Assembly: GCA_951828585.1 (NCBI GenBank)
Contig: OX639991.1
Location: 372,001-436,000 of the forward strand
Length of the DNA stretch: 64,000 bases
Direction of reading: 5' to 3'
Origin: Longimicrobiales bacterium
Lineage (GTDB): Bacteria > Gemmatimonadota > Gemmatimonadetes > Longimicrobiales > Gaopeijiaceae
Shown: piece by piece, positions 40,913-49,986 of the stretch
Layout: each line of letters starts with the position of its first letter
Position numbering within the stretch: position 1 is the first letter of the stretch
Made by a program: the position numbers and the translations under genes
Notes under the pieces: generated by a model
Told to the model about the DNA's origin: nothing
The model's database searches: none
What the model saw: the letters and a program-made list of their open reading frames with translations, nothing else

Positions 40913-42077
40913 ATGCGTGAATTTAACACCGCAGGTCCCGTCCACCGGGACAGGCACTACTGCATTCCGCCGCTGAACCGCCTGAACCTGGCCGAGGTCC
41001 TGGCGCTGATCCGCGGCCAGCAGTACTTCGTGCTCCACGCCCCACGCCAGACCGGCAAGACCTCGGCGCTTCTGGCGCTGCGGGACCTGCTCAACGGCGG
41101 CTCGACGAGATCGACGCACTCGTGGGCGACTCGCTGCTGTCCGTGCTGCGGCAGCTCCGGGCCGGATATATCAATCGCCCGGAACGCTTCCCGCAGAGTG
41201 TAGTCCTCTGCGGCGTTCGCGATGTTCGTGACTACCGTATTCACGCGAGCTCGGAGAAGCACGTCATCGCCGGCGGCAGCGCTTTCAACATCAAGGCCAG
41301 GTCGCTGCGCCTGGGCGACTTCAGCGAGAACGAAGTCCGCGTGTTACTTGGCCAACACACCGCCGCCGCCGGCCAGGAGTTCTCCGCGGCAGCCGTCATG
41401 GCGGTGTGGGAGCAGACCCGTGGCCAGCCGTGGCTTGTCAACGCGCTCGCAAAGGAAATGTGCTTCGAGCACGAGGCGATCCGGACGCGCGACAATCCCA
41501 TAGCCGGACGGGACGTCTACAGTGCCCGCGAAGCACTGATTCAACGTCGCGAGACGCACCTGGACCAGCTCGCCGACAAGCTCCGGGAGCCGCGCGTGCG
41601 GCGGGTCATTGAGCCGCTACTGAGCGGTGGCGACGCCAAGTACTCACTCCGGGACTGGGAGTATGTGCGTGACCTGGGCCTGGTCGCCGCGGACGACCCG
41701 GTGCGCATCGCCAACCCGATCTACGCCGAAGTGGTGTCACGCGAACTCACCGAGGTGCTTCGCCAGGCGCTCCGGCAGGAACGGGCGTGGTACATCGACC
41801 CCGACGGCGGCCTGAACCTCGAAAAACTCCTGGCCGCCTTCCAGCAGTTCTTTAGGGAGAATTCCGAGCACTGGGTGGAGAGGGCGGACTACAAGGAGGC
41901 GGGACCGCAACTGGTGTTGCAGGCATTTCTCCACCGGGTGGTCACATGGACTTGTCAGGAGCGGACTCCGGGCACCTGGTCGTATTCGACATGCGCGAGG
42001 GGAGGAGTTGGGAGGAGCGGGTCTTCCGGGAGGAGCGCACCCGGGACGGGAAGCGGATCACGGTTTGGGGGATGTGA
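40913..42077 (+). pseudogene. AAA-ATPase-like protein with two internal deletions
   Basis: The N-terminus REFNTAGPVHRDRHYCIPPL leads to the Walker A motif APRQTGKTSALLAL. After NGG (about 41100) the frame jumps, and LDEIDALVGDSLLSVLRQLR (Walker B region) follows too soon; about 70 residues are missing. The middle part reads well to FLHRVV (41940). A second loss changes the frame, and the end DSGHLVVFDMREGRSWEERV then RTRDGKRITVWGM stops at 42077. This is the class of ATPase with a C-terminal nuclease-like fold often found near mobile DNA. It is inactive as read. Confidence 0.75.
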
Positions 42078-42105
42078 TGGGTCGAATCGATGTGTAATCT
42101 CTACA

Positions 42106-42118
42106 TTACATAATGTAA
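42106..42118. promoter_or_regulatory. AT-rich palindrome TTACATAATGTAA
   Basis: A perfect 6+1+6 palindrome lies in an unusually AT-rich 45-bp stretch with a second half-site (TTTACAT at 42126). It lies between the ends of the ATPase relic and the SDR gene, so it does not control either start. Confidence 0.3.
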
Positions 42119-42155
42119 ATTACACTTTACATTTGGCCGCGTGGGACAGGTCCCG

Positions 42156-42932
42156 TTACACCAGCGACCTCCCCTGCGCCCCGTCCACCGCGATGCACGC
42201 TCCCGTGATCAGGCTCGCCCTCTCCGACGCCAGGAACGTCACAACGTCCCCCACCTCTTCCGCCCGCCCAAACCGCCCAAGCGGCAGGTTGGCTCTTACA
42301 AACGCCCGCATCCCATCCGGGTCGGCCTTCACGCGCTTGTCCCAGCTGCCCCCCTCGAAGCGGATCGACCCCGGCGCGACACAGTTCACGCGAATCCCGT
42401 CCTTCGCCAACTCCAGCGCCATGATCCCGGCGGCGGAGATCAGAGCCGATTTGGTCGTGTTGTAGATCGACAGTCCCGGTCCGCCCTTCTCCCGCCCGAA
42501 GACCGATGAAACGAAGACGATCGAGCCGCCGCCCCGCTCGCGCATCATCGGGATCGCGCCGCGGCTGGCCCTGAACCCCGCCAGCACATTCAGCTCGATG
42601 ATGTCGAGCCAGTCCTGGTCGCTGGTTTCCTCGAACTGGCCGCGACGGTTGCCGCCCACGTTGTTGACGAGAATGTCGAGGGCGCCGTAGCGGTCGCGTA
42701 CGGCGTCGAGCAGCGTGTTCGCGCCGTCCGCCGCCGCGATGTCGCACTGCACGGCCAGCACCTCGGCGCCAAGAGCCCGCAGCGATTCGGCGGCCGCCTC
42801 CAGCCCCTCGGCACCCCGCGCACAGATCGCAAGCCGCGCCCCCTCGCCTGCCAGCGACCGCGCGCTGTAGTAGCCCAGGCCACGACTGCCGCCCGTGACG
42901 ACGGCGACCTTGCCTTTCAGTCCGAGATCCAT
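42156..42932 (-). CDS. SDR-family oxidoreductase
   Basis: The 258-aa protein has TGGSRGLGYY (cofactor loop, about 13-22), NNVGG (about 90), catalytic Ser in VFVSSVFG, and Tyr-x-x-x-Lys in YNTTKSALI. GACIAVDGAQGRS closes the fold. It resembles 3-oxoacyl reductase-like enzymes acting on small ketones or sugars. It starts 3 bp after the stop of the VPS10 gene and is probably co-transcribed with it. Confidence 0.9.
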   Translation of the reverse strand: MDLGLKGKVAVVTGGSRGLGYYSARSLAGEGARLAICARGAEGLEAAAESLRALGAEVLAVQCDIAAADGANTLLDAVRDRYGALDILVNNVGGNRRGQFEETSDQDWLDIIELNVLAGFRASRGAIPMMRERGGGSIVFVSSVFGREKGGPGLSIYNTTKSALISAAGIMALELAKDGIRVNCVAPGSIRFEGGSWDKRVKADPDGMRAFVRANLPLGRFGRAEEVGDVVTFLASERASLITGACIAVDGAQGRSLV

Positions 42933-42935
42933 GGG

Positions 42936-45900
42936 TTAGCGTCCGGCCCCCGCCGAAGCCCCACGGTCATCGGCCTGACCCGCCCCACGCGCCGCGGCCG
43001 ACCCACCGCCACCATCCGAGATATTCGCCCGCAGCAACCGCTCCAACGTCCGAATATGCCCCTGCAACGCCGTGTTCAACTGGTCGTAGCGTCTCACTGC
43101 GTCCTCGCCCGGTTCCTGGTCGGCGCGGGTAAGGTTGCCGTACAGGTACTGCAGCTGGTCGACCAGCATGGGGCGCGAATAGCGCCGCGGCTCCGTGACC
43201 ATTTCCTTCTCCACCGCCTCGATCTCGGCGGCGAGCCGGCCCCCGCCCCGCTCCCGCGCCTCCTCGATGCGGTGCACGGCCAGCCGCGCCTCGCTCAGCG
43301 CGTCCCGCACCTCGAGCGCGAAGTCGACCTGACGACGCACAAGCCCCTCGTCGATCCCCTCCGCCGCGACGCGCGGGTCTAGCATGACCTCGAAGGCGTG
43401 GCTCGCGCTCCAGTCCCCGGCCGACAGACGCGCCGTGTATGTCCCGGGCGGAACCATGGGGCCACCGCGCCCCGATCGTCCCGGGTTGGGGGCCCACGGG
43501 CCCGGATGAGACAGGTCCCAGGTGAAGCGGTGCGTCCCCGCGCCGTCGGGAAGCCGCGGCGTTCCGAAGCGCTCCAGGCGCCACTCGCGCATGCCGGGCT
43601 CGGCGGGGACGGTGTACTCGCCGGGCCCCTCGTTCGAGAAGGAGCGGACCAGGACGCCCGCCGCGTCCACGATGTCCAGGGTGAGCGGACCGGTCACGGC
43701 GTCGGACAGCGTGTAATCGATCTGGGCGCCCGCCTGCGGATAGCTCGGCCGGGCCCCGCTGCGTCCCCCGAAGCCACCGCCGTAACGCAGCCTGTACACG
43801 TCGCGCACCTGGTAGAAGTGTGCGCTAGCGCTGGCTACACGGTCGTCCAGTTCGTGGAGCGGCGCGAGGTTGTCGACGATCCAGAAACCCCGGCCCATCG
43901 TCGACAAAACCAGGTCCCCGTGCACGACCTTCATGTCCGTGACGGGCGTCACCGGAAGGTTGAGCTGGAAGGGCTGCCAGGAGCCGCCGTCGTCGAACGA
44001 GACGAACATCCCGAACTCGGTGCCCAGGTAGAGCAGGCCCTCGCGGTCGGGATCCTCGCGCACGACGCGCACGGGATGGTTGCCCGGGACGCCGTTCTCG
44101 CCGGTCGTGATGCGGGTCCAGGTCGCGCCGTAGTCCTCGGTGCGGTAGGCGTACGGAGCGAAATCGCCCAGCTGGTAACGGAGAATGGCTACATAGGCCT
44201 TCGCGGGATCGTGATGGGACACCTCGATCGTCTGCACGCGTCCGTACGGGTCCATGCCGGGGGGCGTCACGTCGGTCCAGCTGGTGCCGCCGTCGCGGGT
44301 GACGTGCACGGGACCGTCGTTGGCGCCCGCCCAGATCACGCCGGGCTCGAGCACCGACTCCTGGATGTCGTAGAGGACCGAGAAGTGTTCCTCGCCGGTC
44401 ACGTCGAGGGTGATCGGATGTCCCGAAATGACCTGGGTTTCCGGGGTGAAGGCGGTGAGGTCGTCCGAGATGGTCTCCCAGCGCTGGCCGCCGTTGGTGG
44501 TGACGTGCACGAACTGCGAGCCGTGGTAGACCTTGTTCGGGTCGTGCGGCGAAACATGGATGGGGACAACGCGCTGGAAGCGGTACTCCAGGTCGCGCGG
44601 GTTGTGCCCGTAGAGGTTGGCCATGCCCACGTAGTAGTGCTGCTCCTGTCCCGTTCTGCGGTTGTAGAGCCCGAAACGGCCCTTGCAGTTGGCGTAGACG
44701 ATGTCGGGATCGCCGGGCTTGGGGACTACCGGGCCGGTTTCGCAGCCCCCGTGCGACTCCCAGGCGGACTGCGGCCCGCCGGGCTCCGAGCGTTCCGGCA
44801 GGCTGGGCACCGAAATGGTGGAATTGTCCTGCTGGCCGGCGTAGAGGCGGTAGGGGAAGTCGTCCGAGACATCCACCTGGTAGAGTTCGGCGGTGGGCTG
44901 GTTCAGCTGGGTGGACCAGGTCTGGCCCCCGTCGATCGAGACGTTGGCGCCGCCGTCGTTCGACTGGATCATGATGTCCGGATTGTCCGGGTTGATCCAC
45001 AGGTCGTGGTTGTCGCCGTGGGGGGTGCGCCGCGACTGCCAGCTGCGGCCGCCGTCGGTGCTCATCCAGTGGCCCTCGGCCATCCCCCAGAGGATGTCGG
45101 GATCGGTGGGATGACCCTCCAGATTCATGTAGTAGAAGGGCCGGTTGAGGATCGGCTGGAAATCGGTGACCTGCCGCCAGGTGGCGCCCCGGTCGTCGGA
45201 GCGGTAGACGCCGCCGGTGTCGGGGGGCGCCTCAATGAGGGCGTAGACGCGGTCGGGGTCGCCGGGGCTGACCGCCAGGTCGGACTTGCCGCGGAGGCCG
45301 GTGGGCAGCCCGTCGGTGGCCTGGTTCCAGGTGTCGCCGCCGTCGCGCGAAATGTAGATGCCGCCCTCCAGCCCCCCCGAAATGATCGTCCAGGGCTTCC
45401 GCTCGCCGCGCCACATGCTGGCGTAGACGGTGTTCGGGTCGTCGGGGGCGAACTCGAGGTCGACCGCACCGGTGCTGTCCGAGACGAAGAGGACGTTCTC
45501 CCAGTTCGCGCCGCCGTCGCGGCTGCGGTAGACGCCGCGGTCGGGGTTGGGGGCGAAGGGGTTCCCTATGGCCGCGACGTAGACGAGGTCGGGGTCGTCG
45601 GGATGGATGAGGACCGCGCCGCTGTTGCCGGTGAGCTCCAGGCCGAGGTGCTGCCAGGTCTCGCCCGCATCGGTGGACTTGTAGACCCCGTCACCGATGA
45701 TGACGTTGCTGCGGATCCCGTCCGACCCGGTCGACACGTAGACGATGTCCGGGTCCGAGTCCGCCACCCTGATCGCGCCGATCGAGCCTGTCCCGAAATA
45801 GCCGTCGGAGATATTGCGCCAGTTGTGGCCGCGGTCGGTCGTCTTCCAGACGCCGCCGCCGGTGGCGCCCATGTAGAAGGTAGAGGGGTGGGCGCGGTGG

Positions 45901-46091
45901 CCCGCGACCGCCGTGACGCGGCCGCCGCGCGAGGGGCCGACGTAGCGGTAGCGGAGGCTGCCGAATAGGTCGTCGGAGAAGCGGGGGGACGCGGTCTGGG
46001 CGGTGGCGGGGGTGGGGGGAGCGAGGGTGGCGGCGGTGAATAGCACCGCGATCGCGGCAAACGTGACCGGAGACAGGCGCTTCCTGGTCAT
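42936..46091 (-). CDS. VPS10/BNR-repeat exported protein (sortilin-like propeller)
   Basis: The 1051-aa protein has a signal peptide (MTRKRLSPVTFAAIAVLFTA, cleavage near ATAQ). Residues about 40-750 are a large propeller with repeated Asp-box motifs (TDRGHNWRNIS, SRDGGANWENV, STDGGRSWQSR, YGATWTRITTGE). A C-terminal region follows with a FlgD/Ig-like part (LDIVDAAGVLVRSFSNEGPG) and a helical tail. In Gemmatimonadota these are annotated as glycosyl hydrolases, but the activity is not established and no catalytic pair is evident. It probably acts in the periplasm or on the surface. Confidence 0.88.
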   Translation of the reverse strand: MTRKRLSPVTFAAIAVLFTAATLAPPTPATAQTASPRFSDDLFGSLRYRYVGPSRGGRVTAVAGHRAHPSTFYMGATGGGVWKTTDRGHNWRNISDGYFGTGSIGAIRVADSDPDIVYVSTGSDGIRSNVIIGDGVYKSTDAGETWQHLGLELTGNSGAVLIHPDDPDLVYVAAIGNPFAPNPDRGVYRSRDGGANWENVLFVSDSTGAVDLEFAPDDPNTVYASMWRGERKPWTIISGGLEGGIYISRDGGDTWNQATDGLPTGLRGKSDLAVSPGDPDRVYALIEAPPDTGGVYRSDDRGATWRQVTDFQPILNRPFYYMNLEGHPTDPDILWGMAEGHWMSTDGGRSWQSRRTPHGDNHDLWINPDNPDIMIQSNDGGANVSIDGGQTWSTQLNQPTAELYQVDVSDDFPYRLYAGQQDNSTISVPSLPERSEPGGPQSAWESHGGCETGPVVPKPGDPDIVYANCKGRFGLYNRRTGQEQHYYVGMANLYGHNPRDLEYRFQRVVPIHVSPHDPNKVYHGSQFVHVTTNGGQRWETISDDLTAFTPETQVISGHPITLDVTGEEHFSVLYDIQESVLEPGVIWAGANDGPVHVTRDGGTSWTDVTPPGMDPYGRVQTIEVSHHDPAKAYVAILRYQLGDFAPYAYRTEDYGATWTRITTGENGVPGNHPVRVVREDPDREGLLYLGTEFGMFVSFDDGGSWQPFQLNLPVTPVTDMKVVHGDLVLSTMGRGFWIVDNLAPLHELDDRVASASAHFYQVRDVYRLRYGGGFGGRSGARPSYPQAGAQIDYTLSDAVTGPLTLDIVDAAGVLVRSFSNEGPGEYTVPAEPGMREWRLERFGTPRLPDGAGTHRFTWDLSHPGPWAPNPGRSGRGGPMVPPGTYTARLSAGDWSASHAFEVMLDPRVAAEGIDEGLVRRQVDFALEVRDALSEARLAVHRIEEARERGGGRLAAEIEAVEKEMVTEPRRYSRPMLVDQLQYLYGNLTRADQEPGEDAVRRYDQLNTALQGHIRTLERLLRANISDGGGGSAAARGAGQADDRGASAGAGR

Positions 46092-46285
46092 TCGTGCATC
46101 TCTTCCTTTTGGAGGTGGTGTCTGGTTTGCGTGAGCGCACCGTTGGCGCGACTCGGGTTCAACATATCGCGTCGGGGGGGAACCGGAACAGCGAGCCTGC
46201 CGATATTGCTCCGCCCGTCCCCCATTCCTATGCTCCCCCCTGACTCGCGGACGTCACCGGTCACTCGGGCGAAGAGGAGCGAAGG

Positions 46286-49200
46286 ATGCAGCTGCGCCAC
46301 TACCATCGACTCATGGGGGGGCTGGCCCGTGGACAGAATCCCCCCACCAGCCCGACGCCTCGCCGCTCTCGGTACTCGGCCGACTTCGTCCACGGACTGC
46401 TCGCATGCACCCTCATGTTCGCCGCGCCCGCGTCGCCCCAGGAGGCCGACCCGGACACGACCGCAGCACCCCCGGACACCGCCGACGCACTCCCCCTCCA
46501 GACCACACGAACCATCGCGTTCACGACCGACGAGGGCACCTGGATCGATCTGGACGTCAGTCCGGACGGGCGCACGATCGTCTTCGAACTGCTGGGGGAT
46601 CTCTACACGATCCCGGTTTCCGGGGACGCGGCCACGCGCATCACGAGCGGGATCGCCTACGACGCGCAGCCGCGCTTCTCCCCCGGCGGCGACCGGATCG
46701 TCTTCGTCAGCGACCGCAACGGTGGCGAGAACGTCTGGCTCGCCAACGCCGACGGCAGCGAACCCGAGATGCTGACTAATGGGATGACTAACCGCTTCCA
46801 GTCGCCGGAGTGGACGCCCGACGGACACATCGTGGTGTCGAAGGGGCAGGGCAGTTCGAGGGGTGGCGGGTTTCCTTCGCGGCAGTACGACCAGCGTGCC
46901 TACGACATCATGCTCTACGATCTGCGGGGTGGAAGGGGGATCAAGCTTGACCTGGGGGAGACGACGAGTCTCCTCGGAGCGGCTTTCGGCTCCGACCCGC
47001 GCTACCTCTACGTGAGCTCCGACGGTCAGCCCCGCCCCGGCGGATGGAGGATACTCGTCCTGGATCGGGAGACAGGGGAGACCACCCCCGTCGCGAGCAA
47101 TGCGGGCGGCGCGCTCCGTCCCGTGGTCAGTCCGGACGGCCGGTGGCTCGTGTTCGGCGCGCGCGACGAGCATGGGCAGGGGCTCCGCATCCGCGATCTG
47201 GAGACCGGGGAGGAGCGCTGGCTGCACACCGACGTGCAGCGCGACGAGCAGGAGGGGATCTTCTCGCGCGACCTGATGCCCGCCTCGGCCTTCACTCCGG
47301 ACGGCGACGCGCTGATCCTTTACGCCAGCGGGAAGATCCGGCGCATGGCGGTGCCTTCGGGCGAGATGACCGAAATCCCCTTCACCGCGGACATCGAGCT
47401 ACCCGCCGGACCCCTGGTCCGCTTCGACTACCGGATCGAGGACGACACGGTCGAAATCCAGCAGATCCGCGGCGCGCGCCCCTCTCCCGATGGGACAAGG
47501 CTCGTCTTCACCGCCCTCAACAAGCTCTGGCTGATGGATCTGCCCGCGGGCGTACCCCACCGTGTCACCGATGCCGCCGGAGTGGTCGAGCACGACCCGG
47601 TCTGGTCGCCGGATGGTCGTCACATCGCCTACGTGACCTGGCGGGGAGGAACGAATCCGGAGGGGACGGTCCAGAATGTGGCCTTGCCATCGGGGACGGG
47701 GCCGGCCTCGCCCCAACGGCTCACCGAGGAGCCCGGCTTCTACGAAAAGGCGGTCTACTCCGCGGATGGCAGCCGCATCGTGGCCGTGCGGCACTCGGTC
47801 TACGACCGGGCGCAGGGAAGCTTCGGCGGGGACGTGGAACTCGTGTGGCTTCCCGCCGCCGGTGGTTCCGCGACGGTGATTGCCAAGGGGCGCGGCACCC
47901 CGCAGTTCACCGACGACACGTCGCGGGCCTGGGTCAACGTCGGCGACAGACTCGAGTCGATGGAGTGGGACGGGAATGACCGGCGCACCGAACTGACCGT
48001 CTCCGGAGTCCAGCAACTCCTCATCTCGCCCGATCGGCAGTACGCATACGCGCTGGGCGGCGGAGGGCCGCAGGCCTATCTCGTCACGCTTCCCGGGGTC
48101 AGCGGGATCAGCGTTTCGGTGGCCAATCCCGCGGGAGCGTCCGTCCTGGTGAAGAAGATCACGACGATCGGGGCCATGTTCCCCGGTTGGTCCCACGATT
48201 CCGGGAGCGTGCACTACTCGCTGGGGCGGTCCTTCTTCACCCACGACGTCACCGCGGAAGATTCGGTAGCGACGACGCGCACCGATGTCGTGCTGCGCGT
48301 CCCGGCCGACAAGCCCGGCGGGACCGTCGCCCTGCGCGGAGCCCGCATCCTCACCATGAACGGGCGCGAGGTCATCGAGCGGGGCGACATCGTTGTGACC
48401 GACAACCGAATCGTCGCCGTGGGGAGCAGCGGAAGCGTGGACATCCCCACGGGAGCCCGCTCCATCGATGTCTCCGGCAAAACGATTCTGCCGGGCTATG
48501 TCGACAGTCACGGACACGCCGGCGGCTTCGGGCGAGGCGAGGTCATGCGAGACCGGGATTGGACCTTCATGATCATGCTCGCCTACGGGGTCACGACGAT
48601 TCGGGATCCGTCGACGGGCACGGACGTCTTCGGCTACTCCGACCTGCTGAGGGCCGGAGAGATGATCGGTTCGAGGATGTACGCCACCGGTCCCGTGCTG
48701 AGCGGCGGCAACAACATCACGAGCCTCGACGACGCGAGAGACGTGGTCGCCCGCTACGCCGACTTCTACAACACCCGATACATCAAGCAGTACGGGGCCG
48801 GTGAACGACGCGTGCTCCAGTGGCTCCTGCAGGCGGCGGCGGAAAAGGAGGTCACGGCCGTCACCGAGCCCTACTACGATGTGAAGAAGGACGTGAACGA
48901 TGCGCTCGACGGGTATCCGGAGATGGGGCACGGCTGGCCCATCTACCCCGTCTACCGGGATCTGTCCCAACTCCTGGTGCAGACGGGCCAGGTGCACACG
49001 GCCACCCTCACCACCACCTTCGGCGGACCGAAGGGACGCACCTACTTCTTCACCCGCAGGGACTTCCACGACGACCCCAAGCTCCGCCGCTTCATGCCAC
49101 ACGCCGATGTCGACCGGGCGTCCCTGCGCCAATCGAACTGGTACGCCTCCGGCCAGTACATCTTCGTCCAGCACGCGGAGGGGATCCGCACGATGATCGA

Positions 49201-49540
49201 GGACGGGGTGAAGGTCGCGATGGGCGGCCACGGGGACTTCGACGGCCTCGGATTCCACTGGGAGCTGGAGATGCACGCGATGGGGGGCGTGCCCGAATGG
49301 GAGATCCTGAGGGCCGCGACGATCAACGGGGCCGAGGCGATCGGGTTCGGCCGGGACATCGGATCGATCGAGGTGGGGAAGCTGGCGGACCTTCAGGTGC
49401 TCGACCGAAACCCGCTCGACGACATCCTCAACACGCTCGCCATCCGCTACGTGATGAAGAATGGCCGTCTCTACGAGGGCGATACGCTGAGAGAGATCTG
49501 GCCGAGGGAGATGGGCGCGCCCGCGCTCTGGTGGTGGTAG
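46286..49540 (+). CDS. TolB-propeller amidohydrolase
   Basis: The 1084-aa protein has an export segment near residues 30-50 (HGLLACTLMFAAPASP). A TolB/PD40 propeller in residues about 65-640 follows (DLDVSPDGRTIVFELLGDLY, PRFSPGGDRIVFVSDRNGG). The metal-dependent amidohydrolase domain from about 680 has the His-x-His in PGYVDSHGHAGGFG and later KVAMGGHGDFDGLGFHWELE. LADLQVLDRNPLDD is the closing strand. The substrate is unknown. Its first codons lie in the repeat copy at 46327-46401, so the exact start (46286 or 46313) is uncertain. Confidence 0.9.
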   Translation: MQLRHYHRLMGGLARGQNPPTSPTPRRSRYSADFVHGLLACTLMFAAPASPQEADPDTTAAPPDTADALPLQTTRTIAFTTDEGTWIDLDVSPDGRTIVFELLGDLYTIPVSGDAATRITSGIAYDAQPRFSPGGDRIVFVSDRNGGENVWLANADGSEPEMLTNGMTNRFQSPEWTPDGHIVVSKGQGSSRGGGFPSRQYDQRAYDIMLYDLRGGRGIKLDLGETTSLLGAAFGSDPRYLYVSSDGQPRPGGWRILVLDRETGETTPVASNAGGALRPVVSPDGRWLVFGARDEHGQGLRIRDLETGEERWLHTDVQRDEQEGIFSRDLMPASAFTPDGDALILYASGKIRRMAVPSGEMTEIPFTADIELPAGPLVRFDYRIEDDTVEIQQIRGARPSPDGTRLVFTALNKLWLMDLPAGVPHRVTDAAGVVEHDPVWSPDGRHIAYVTWRGGTNPEGTVQNVALPSGTGPASPQRLTEEPGFYEKAVYSADGSRIVAVRHSVYDRAQGSFGGDVELVWLPAAGGSATVIAKGRGTPQFTDDTSRAWVNVGDRLESMEWDGNDRRTELTVSGVQQLLISPDRQYAYALGGGGPQAYLVTLPGVSGISVSVANPAGASVLVKKITTIGAMFPGWSHDSGSVHYSLGRSFFTHDVTAEDSVATTRTDVVLRVPADKPGGTVALRGARILTMNGREVIERGDIVVTDNRIVAVGSSGSVDIPTGARSIDVSGKTILPGYVDSHGHAGGFGRGEVMRDRDWTFMIMLAYGVTTIRDPSTGTDVFGYSDLLRAGEMIGSRMYATGPVLSGGNNITSLDDARDVVARYADFYNTRYIKQYGAGERRVLQWLLQAAAEKEVTAVTEPYYDVKKDVNDALDGYPEMGHGWPIYPVYRDLSQLLVQTGQVHTATLTTTFGGPKGRTYFFTRRDFHDDPKLRRFMPHADVDRASLRQSNWYASGQYIFVQHAEGIRTMIEDGVKVAMGGHGDFDGLGFHWELEMHAMGGVPEWEILRAATINGAEAIGFGRDIGSIEVGKLADLQVLDRNPLDDILNTLAIRYVMKNGRLYEGDTLREIWPREMGAPALWWW
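46327..46401 (+). repeat. Interspersed repeat, copy B
   Basis: CCCGTGGACA at 46327 to TCCACGGACTGC at 46401; see copy A at 16700-16775. Here it lies in the same orientation as the amidohydrolase gene and encodes part of its N-terminal region before the export segment. Confidence 0.6.
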
Positions 49541-49619
49541 GGGCTGCTCTCCCCTCCCGGCGATCACGGCATCATCGTCGGTGAAACCCGGCCGTTTGCG
49601 CCGCCGTAGTCGAGCCATC

Positions 49620-49811
49620 ATGGAACACCCACCACCTGACGCCTGGCGGCCAGACGGTTTGCTGCGCGCACTGCTCCTGGCCGTTGTGTTCGTTCTTCTC
49701 AGGTTTGGCGAACCTGATGGCCTTGGCGACCAGATCGGCGTGGTAGCCGGCATCGGAATCTGGTTCTTGCTGCCGCATGCTCTGAATCCCTGGAACCTCG
49801 TCGCGGAGTGA
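49620..49811 (+). CDS. Small membrane protein
   Basis: The 63-aa protein has two hydrophobic segments (LLRALLLAVVFVLLRFG and GVVAGIGIWFLLPHAL). The ATG at 49620 is the likely start. The family is unknown. It lies 80 bp after the amidohydrolase gene. Confidence 0.4.
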   Translation: MEHPPPDAWRPDGLLRALLLAVVFVLLRFGEPDGLGDQIGVVAGIGIWFLLPHALNPWNLVAE

Positions 49812-49986
49812 CGCGCCGTTGGCGTTGCGGGAGGGCATCAGTCGGAGGGTGTGACTCAAGGCGTAACCGCTGCATCCCTTCGTAGCTCACCAGGCGGACT
49901 TGCGGCACGTCAAGCGCCGACTAGCTTCTCCCCCCGGCAGCCAGTCGGCCGCCGCCCGGCATACCCTTCAGCCCACCACAACACCC

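Noticed and set aside
43398-45968. 856-aa plus-strand frame opposite the VPS10 gene
   Set aside because: Antisense shadow; the minus strand carries the Asp-box propeller repeats.
47399-49753. 784-aa minus-strand frame opposite the amidohydrolase gene
   Set aside because: Antisense shadow; metal-binding motifs are on the plus strand.
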